NCBI GenBank assembly: GCA_947179485.1
Contig: OX359248.1
Coordinates: forward strand, 29,521,378 to 29,585,377
DNA: 64,000 bases
Direction of reading: 5' to 3'
Source of the DNA: Allacma fusca
Lineage: Eukaryota > Arthropoda > Collembola > Symphypleona > Sminthuridae
Shown: positions 55,794 through 64,000 of the stretch, in pieces
Position numbering within the stretch: the first letter of the stretch is position 1
Layout of the letters: each line of letters begins with the position of its first letter
Notes under the pieces: model-generated
The model's database searches: none
What the model was told of the DNA's origin: nothing
What the model saw: only the letters and a program-made list of their open reading frames with translations
Program-made: the position numbers and the translations under genes

Positions 55794-58700
55794 CGCCCTG
55801 CCAGTTACAGGACTAATTTACAATTTACTCTGTGTATGCTTCCCCAAGTGCAGATTCTTGCACTATTATGCAAAAACTATAAAATACGGAAATAGCTGCT
55901 CCATTTACAGGCTACATCTATTAAGCAGAAAAACTGCCAACTTTCTCTAATTCAAAAGGTTCCGTGTGGAATTATTACACTCAGTGGACACGTAGTAAAC
56001 TGCATAACTGCGAGGGCTATTGTATTTCCTTCGGAGGTTCCATGTTCCAAATGACACTATAGTCCCATCACAAATTGCAGGAGCAAAAACAGAGAATGAG
56101 TCGGAGCCATTTCCAACCTTTACAATTCATGGACGATTTGATTATATGCGAGGACGAACTTGACCTACGCCTGTTCTTTATGCATCCAAGCGTCGGAACA
56201 CACGGAATTAATTTTATTACAGGAGCCTTTTACACTATCCCTAATCCTGTTGCCTGAACCTTCCAACTCCTATCTCCTGGCAGCTCCATTAATTGCATGC
56301 TACCCCGGGTAGATCTACTATGTAATAGTCATGCTAAATTACCCTACAACTTGTTTTTCCCTCGATTATAAAATCCAGGATACTTGAGCCCACATGTCAT
56401 TTGGAATGATTACATCTAAACTCGGCCTTTACCGCCAAGCTCTAGTTTCAAGTACGAAATAACAACACCTTCCAGGGGATAGATTTTAATCAAAGTTCTA
56501 TATATCTACCTATATACACACACAAGGCTGTTTACCAAGTACCTGAAGATAGTTTAATAATGTAAAGTGATCTTTTTCCCTTAGCTTGCCTCATCTTCCG
56601 ACAACTAATTTCAGGAGTTGTATGTGTACTATGCCGCATAGTCTATGCATTCAGTCTTGAGATTTAACCTTACCACTCATGCTTGGCTACCACTTTTTTT
56701 TTGTACATTTATACTACAAATACAAGCCCCTACTATTAACCAATCGCTGGTCGAATGTTTTGAGGACTTAGTTGCTTCCGTGCTATTTACTTACATTCAT
56801 AAACCTATCGGTATCTGCTATTTCACATGAAAGTGGAAAGGTATAAGTACACCAAGTACATGAGCTGCATGGGAAATAAGATTCAAGAAAAACATTTGCT
56901 GACGTCTGGAAGTCCTCAGAGAGCTTCTAGTACAGGACGGTGGGAGACTACGGAAGGAAGACGCAATAGTCTACTAATGTTACAATGCTTTTAAAATTCT
57001 TCGTCAAAGATATTTTGATTACCCCGTTCCTGACCTACCATCTTACAATCCCACACTTGGAAACCACAAAAACAAGTTTGCTTTTGCTAAACTGATCACC
57101 CCACGAATGTACAAAAGTGCTGTAATGTAATCTAAGGAAAATGCCAAAACTTGAAAAATTGTCTGACGACAGCAAAGTACAGTGGGAAAAAAAGGAAGTT
57201 CGTGTGTAAATATTGGATTTGAGATAAAAAAAAAGTAACTTAATTTTAGAACTTGCAATGATGTTATGAGAGTTACCCTCGGAACAACTTTCTATCCTAC
57301 GTAGGAACATGACTATAGGGGAAGCCAGACATTGGAAATGACCTCAACTCTCCCATGACTACAAGAATCTTACTTACTTATGAATAAATAACAAAACTTA
57401 AGAAGTATTAACCTTTTGAAAATTTGCTTGAAAGGCGATCGTGGTTCCGGTGGTACTATCAATGTAACTCCGGTCTTCTCCTCACTAAGAGTTGGAATCA
57501 TGGTATTGGACGATGTGGACTGTTCGAATTCACAAGGAATTCGGATTTGTATTAAATTGCAGTTTTCGTGTTCAAAGACACTACAAGAGAGCTCGTCAAG
57601 CGATAGCTCCAGGGTTCTTACGTGGACTTCGTTGTCCGTTTCAGTTTTGCACACTATTTAAAGTATGGAATGGATTCAGTGAGGGCTGAATCACGAGAGT
57701 ATTCTCAAGATGTGAAGTAACATAAGTTACTGTAACTGTAAGATTTCACTTCCAAGTTAAGATTCATACAGCCGGTTCAAATTTCAATATTTTCTCCTGC
57801 TGTATGCACAGAGTGAGAGGGAGAGAGTTCACTTTGAAAAAGAGTGAGATTTCAATCTCTTCAAGAGATTTCTATAGTTTGAAGAACATTTGCAAAAAAA
57901 TATTTGCAAAAAATTGGATTTTTCTTCCCTCAGGTAGATAGATATATTTATCAAATGATTATACTTCTTGACGTTCAACTCTGAATCTCAGGTTAGACCA
58001 GGAACAGGTATGAGTTGGCTTTAGTTTAGGTTTCAGGTGTGTTCACACAAGGATTGCGAGATGTCGAATGACGGCTAGGAAGAACCTCCAAACGCTTTTA
58101 TTCAGATCAGGGGATGGATGGGAGTTTGTGTACAATCCTCGTAGTGAGCAACTCTCTGTGGAAGAAGCGTTCTTCTCTGAGCATTGCTCCGGCAGTAAAC
58201 CTTCTCTCTCCTCGTGTGTACTCGTCAATGCGTAGAACATCATCGCATGTACCTATCCACACATTCTCCATGAGTTGTAATGGGAGTTTTTTTTTCCTCT
58301 TACTTAGACAGGTTCCCTACCCGTATGTTCATGTCTCGAGTAGGAGCTAATGGGAAAACTAGGAGAATTTTCTCAGGTACAAGCGCTTCAATCTACTCAG
58401 AGTTTTTGTTTTGGGAAACATTCGACAAATAGCCTCTCTCGTACGTACAACTTAGAACCACACTTTGATTCCCGTCCCGTCAACCTCTTCCAAACAGTGA
58501 GTTTCTCTGAATTCGGGACTTATACTCCGGAAGGAATAAATCCTCTTTGACCCATGGGTATAGAATCCCTTCTCTCACTTTCCGCAATGATTCCTCACCA
58601 TGAATAGTTTACAGGAAGATATTCCGGAAAATATATAGGAACTTGAATGAATTCACCAGAGTTGACAAAACATCCTCCTGCTTTCCTGAATCCTAACAAT

Positions 58701-61700
58701 CTACTTCCAAGTCTATTGAGAGATACGAGGAAATCCGTAATTTAACTAATAGGTAATACTGCTCAAGTGTAATGTTGATACCCAAGGAATTCAGATAAAC
58801 TAGTCTCCTTACTGCTAATCCCCGTTACGGGTCTGTGAAATCTAAAGAAGATCCGTGGAAAAGTAGTGAGTTCTACAGAAGATGGTCAATTTAAACTTGA
58901 ATTGTTTAAGTATCTACTGTGGAGGGGATTCCGGGGAAGAGATTTGTTAAAGGGCTTTCCCCGGAGAAAAACACAAGTTTATTTTATGTTGCCAATCCAT
59001 CTGCCCCATAGTCTTCAACATTAGTATTTTATTCCTTTCTACTGACTTGACTCCTTTCTTTCCTGTGTAGTAGAATGAGTACGGGCTTCTTCTTTATCTA
59101 TATGGATGTTTTGATCAAGAACCGGGAACCATATGTTGAAACTTATTTACGATGGTCATAATTCTTGCCCCGGCCTTTTGTGGAGATGATTAGACAGAGT
59201 CTTCTTAGGTAAAGTGTGTAGGTATGTGAGAAGTGGGTCCAGTAGCTGTGTTTAAGTATGGGCTCGAATACTTGTAATGTATAGGTATGATTCCCCCTAT
59301 ATTGTAGATACTAATAAGGAGAGTAGTAAAATTAATGTCTGGACAATCTGCCACATTTCCCCATAGAATCTGCAAGCTCGGATTGAAAATAATGGAAGGG
59401 TTTACCTACTTCCCTCATTCCTTTATTATGATAGGAAATCATGCGATCCTTTTGAGAGAGAGAGAGCCCGCGGAGCCAATATCCTCCAAATACTCTCCAG
59501 TTAATCACTTTATTCTTCTTTTTATAAGAAGATGCTGGGGCTGGCGGGGCTTTCATGTGTATTCTATATTCCGATGGTAATGTCATCCCTCATATGTGTC
59601 AGTAGCTTTATCCCAAGGAGCCTTTCAGAATGCTGAACTGCTCCCACAATTTTTCATTACTTTTAACAAAAAATAAACTCCAGCTCGAGACATTTCTAAG
59701 CCGGGCGGGTTCCTTGGAGGAATTGAATGCAACTCATAAATGCATTATTTCAGTCCGACGACAGTGTTGTGGTATACACTCCGTCTTTTGAACCCGCATT
59801 TACTACGTATCCACAGACAGGACTCAGTGGTAACAATCGAGTTTAGTCTGGTGTGTGTTGGACCGAAAATGGGTCAAACTCCTACTGCATAGATACTTGC
59901 GTGTATAGATTTAGTTTTTGCTCAAACTGAATACAACTAGTTCACTGATCCACATTTTACTACTCAAGATTCAATTCCTTAATCATCCTATTCCATTCAT
60001 TCACACCAGCAGCGGAAGATAATCAGCACGTAAGAGCATATAAGCACACATCCCCAGGAAAGTCTTTCCTGTTTACTAACAAAACCAACTCTTGCTCCAT
60101 AACAGGGGTAAATCCTCCACTTTCCCCCGCCAACCGTAATTTTTTTAGTTTGATTTATTCATAAGTTCCCAGAACCCTTGGAATCTTCAACATCTTCATT
60201 CTTGTATGGAAACAATATATAATTCATATCGTACGGAATTTTATCTGTATATATAATTAGGTATAGGGAGCTCTCTTATTTACGCCCTTAGAAGCTCAGT
60301 TCCGACAACAGAAAACATTTCGATGTAGATTGTCTGCAGTCTGCATTTACGCAGCAAGCCCCCGCTTGATAAAATAATCTGGATCTATTTTGCGTAAAAA
60401 ATTCACATGGTAGCATGGTACGGACGCGGACTGACGAGGCGAACACTTGTTATTTCCACAAGTCGAATAATAACCTGAAGGCTATTTCAGAAACAAATTG
60501 GGCTTTCAGAAATAACATATATAAAGGAATTTCAAATCGACATTATGGTTGCCCAACATTACGCCAGCACAACAAGGTGATGCACTGTACTGTACTGTAA
60601 CCATAACCATGGCGTTATCCCTTATCTATGGAATTGCAAATACATGTCAATCAGTATACCTCTGAATAGATTGTATAGGACCCTTCAGGTGTGCAATTCA
60701 TTTCTCAGTAAAAGCTTCTTCATATCCTGCAGATAATTGTCATGATACATACGCAGGATTGACCTTAATCTTTCTACTGACTCGCCTGCATTATCATAGA
60801 AAAGTACAGATCTGTAATTGAGCAACTACTGCTGTCAGTCAGTCAGGAGCCTTATCAGTCCGTGACGATCTAATTCACTGGAAAGTAAGATTACGAGTGC
60901 AGTTACATCTCTGAACAAGTGTTGTGTCATCGAAGATTCGACGGATAGAAGTGTTAATGTGGGACACCGGATTTGGTCGTAACAATAAAAAAAATGCAAT
61001 TTAAAATAAACCATATGTGTACGAGTAATTACGCTTTTGTCACCTGAGAGCCTGCCACATGATAATTTTAGATGGAAACCAAAAAGATAATATTTATCCT
61101 TTGACAGTTAGTCAAGTGTGTGCCCGCAGAGTGGGTACAATCAGGTCCAAATCGCAAATGACGTAGATAAAGTGAAGTAGGTAGTAAATAGCCCTGTTGT
61201 TTCTCATTGCTTTCACATCACTGCTTGCGCTCCGTGTTGAAATTTTAACAACCTATCCACGGGCTGGCTGGAAGCGCTTTAAAATCATCTGCCATGTCCT
61301 TTCCACAGACGTACGTCTTTCCTCAAGTGCCTCCAAATTAACGTCAGATTTACATTTAGTTTCTAGATGGAAATTCGTATAAGCTATATACGAAGGCTTT
61401 GGACCCCGAAATGTTTCAGTTCCTAACGTTATAGCATAGCCAGGAAAGAATCAACGCCTCTAAGCAAATGAGTATCTACTTTTAGTGTACATAATGTAAA
61501 ATAACAGTTCGAAACTGCCTAACTTGAGTCTATACTTATATGAAAGCATTTAATTGACTCAAGTGTCAGTCCCGAATTCCCTGTGCCTGATGTTCGACGC
61601 TCATGGAGTTACTACAGTAGTTTGCATGGAATTTGCATCATTTCCAGAAAGAAGCTTTTAGAAGATGCATCAGTTGATGCACATATGTATGCACAAGGGA

Positions 61701-64000
61701 TGCAAACAGTAAACTTTTGCGTGACTTCTGACATCTGTATGAGTGAAACACGTTGGAAACGTGCGGAGTTTAATTATGTGTACAAAGGAGGTGGAAGGAA
61801 AAGACGAATGATTCATGATATGAGTAATATACAAGAGGACTTTTGCAGCATATGGAATGTCTCATGCCAATATAGACGATTCCAGCAAACGATTCCTACG
61901 CAAAAACACATCCGGGCAACATGCTAATGCACGGACTTACGCATTTACTCGGCCTCTACACGTTCCACTGTAGACATCTTATTATTACTATAAGAGCTAA
62001 TACTCACTTTTACATACATGTAGATATACCTACATGTAAACAACCATTGCATGTTCATACCTACACTTAACTGCCAGCGGACACTGAAAACAACACCGGT
62101 GTTTATTTGTACAGAGCGGATAATTTATTCCAGTGATTCCTTAAGGCACAAAGACACGTCTGCAAAGTCATACGTGAGCCCCGACATGAACACATGCTGA
62201 AAGCCCACGTATTTATTTGACATTAGTAAGCTCCGCCGTGGTCCGACAATGAGATCAACCTACAGATTTTTAGTATCACACGCAACTGGACAGCTGATAT
62301 CCTGCGACAAACTATGCAATTACCAGCTACTGTTTCACTATTACTTGAGTACAACCATAGGAAATATATATATACTTTATATCTAAATAAAGAACTATTT
62401 CAGGCTAATTGTACCCAATAAAAACATATGCTCCTCAGACAACAAGCTCTCTCTGTACCATCTGCTTTCTAGAATCTTGATTTCTTCTATTTCCATAAAA
62501 TGATACTTTCTTCAGAAACTCTTTCAGTTCTATTTTTGGCGGCTTCCTATATGCAGATTCTTAATGTGAGGAGACATGAGGCGGAAGACCAGCTCTTGCA
62601 ATGTTACTTAAGCTATCGTGAGAAACATGATTTGCTAAAAGTCGACGGGAGTTCTGGGATCCTTCGAAGAATTTGCTCTGTGTACAAAATCAATTGGGGG
62701 AAAATGTAAATCATATGCAGCTAGGATTCAAAAGCAACACATCTTGTTTTTATTCTTGGAACATTATATAGTACTTGGTAAAATGAGAGTAATACTATTA
62801 CGATTGTGTTAAAAAGGAGTGATAATTATTCCATAAAAAGAACAAAGGCCCATCCTCTAATGTGCGATGTTCTAAAAATAGTAGGGAATGTAAAAAGAAA
62901 TAATAGCATCCATTTCTACTACGAAACTTGGACGTTACTGCTAAAGAGGGCTGATGTTGACTTAATATTTCAAGTTCACTTGTGCATTCTTCTTTTAAGT
63001 GAACGGATTATGCTGGGCTGAATAAGCCTAAAAATAGTTTTGTTTTTACTTTATAATTCAGTCCTATGACGTCTGTGGGAATGAGTTTGTTATTATTACT
63101 AATATTATTTAGGATGCAAATTATAACTAAGGAGTAGGGATTAGCGGCTGCATCATAATGTAACTCACCCAACCAATTGTAATTATTGTAATCTTCTCAA
63201 ATGAATACAGGACATAGTGGACTGCAACCATTGTTGTGCTACTCATTTAATGTCTCTACGTAGGCGATAAAAACAAACTACACCTTGATGACTGAACATT
63301 GTTATTGTAATGCGTGCCTAACAATTTTCAAGTCATCAGCTGAGCCGCATTACGAGGGGTATGTTTACAAACGCCCAGTTATGTACGTATGTAAAAGCAT
63401 CTAAAAAGTTTGTACATCTTCAGCCAGCTGAAAAAATTATAGATAAAGCTATCCCCATATACTCCGTGCTGAATTCTCTCGAGTGCAATTACTGTACCTT
63501 GAAGTACCATTCACTTGACAATGACTGACAATGTTTGGTACTTGATAACTTGATCGTTTTGTCAGCTGCTCTCAAACTCAAGGCAGTTGTCGTGTTTTTG
63601 TTTTTATTCCGTAGAAAAATAGATAGTAGATAGGGGAAAAAATAGTCAATTTAATTCAATGTCACTCCTAGTACCTACGTAAGCGGTCACTTTTTCATAA
63701 TAAAATAGGAAATTACTATGCATTAATGCGCCTAGTCTAGTAGTGTTTATGTTGTCATTGTAGAGGCGAATGCCAATGCACCAAAAACATGCCATCATTC
63801 TGAGACGCATTTCCCCCCAATGCCCTCCCAATGGGTCATAATGAACATGCATTGTTTTATTTCCGAAATCCTCATGTTTGCTCAACCGACTCGGATTTCC
63901 CCGTATGCGTGTGATTGTGGGAGTCCTACTAATTGTAAACACAGGCAAATAGCAAAGTTCCTCAATCACTACATGCGTATTGTATATCAAAATTCATTGT

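Larger units (their letters stand above)
53039..64000. other. no supported gene; possible 5' region of the RGS gene
   Basis: Eleven kilobases with no recognisable conserved exon. A first exon and the promoter of the RGS gene should lie somewhere to the right of 53.04 kb. Open frames such as 53383-53796 (+), 61583-61927 (+) and 63646-63990 (-) show no family motif. Simple repeats are listed separately. A TACATGTAG/CTACATGTA inverted repeat lies near 62.02 kb. Confidence 0.45.

Noticed and set aside
61583..61927. 114-codon plus-strand frame
   Set aside because: Composition is plausible but there is no recognisable domain, splice partner or conserved motif.

Overview
This is a eukaryotic, intron-rich, AT-rich nuclear window. 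Three genes could be rebuilt exon by exon from conserved protein sequence and matching GT-AG splice phases, and a fourth was rebuilt apart from its 5' end. All read as animal, probably arthropod. The casein kinase 2 beta protein keeps the animal N-terminus, acidic loop and zinc finger. Dispersed palindromic TATGTATGTAC/GTACATACATA tracts would fit a small-crustacean genome such as a copepod, but that is only a tentative inference. There are no bacterial operons, CRISPR arrays or phage genes.

Layout. Positions 1-10657 are essentially gene-free, apart from one weak terminal-exon candidate at 3848-4128 (minus). CSNK2B (casein kinase 2 regulatory subunit) lies on the minus strand at 10658-13416 in four coding exons. 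From about 15.1 to 21.3 kb is a dense nest of DNA transposons. A TA-flanked MITE is interrupted by a hAT element with a perfect 8-bp target duplication, which itself carries a GGGAC-rich element. About 0.5 kb further on is a roughly 3-kb palindrome with two divergent, broken PIF/Harbinger-type transposase fragments around a central hairpin element.

PPIL3 (spliceosomal cyclophilin J) is on the plus strand at 23034-26598. Its start codon is the last codon of exon 1. Its second intron holds a fold-back element interrupted by another hAT with a perfect 8-bp target duplication. PHYHD1 (phytanoyl-CoA dioxygenase domain protein) is convergent on the minus strand at 27278-32485 in six coding exons. 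After 18 kb with little that can be supported comes an R4-type RGS gene on the minus strand (50672-53028, with an upstream exon probably missing). Nothing firm was found from 53.0 to 64.0 kb.

The genes are unrelated housekeeping or signalling genes and do not form a functional cluster. The most interesting structure is the transposon nest. Nearly every element there, including families with different ends, carries its own degenerate subterminal array of a short motif (CTAGTCTATTC, AATTCCGATTCC, GGGACGGGGAC, CCCGTTCCCG, ACTTATAAG, TGCAAA). Exon coordinates were worked out by hand and should be accurate to the base where splice phases are given. Untranslated regions were not resolved.
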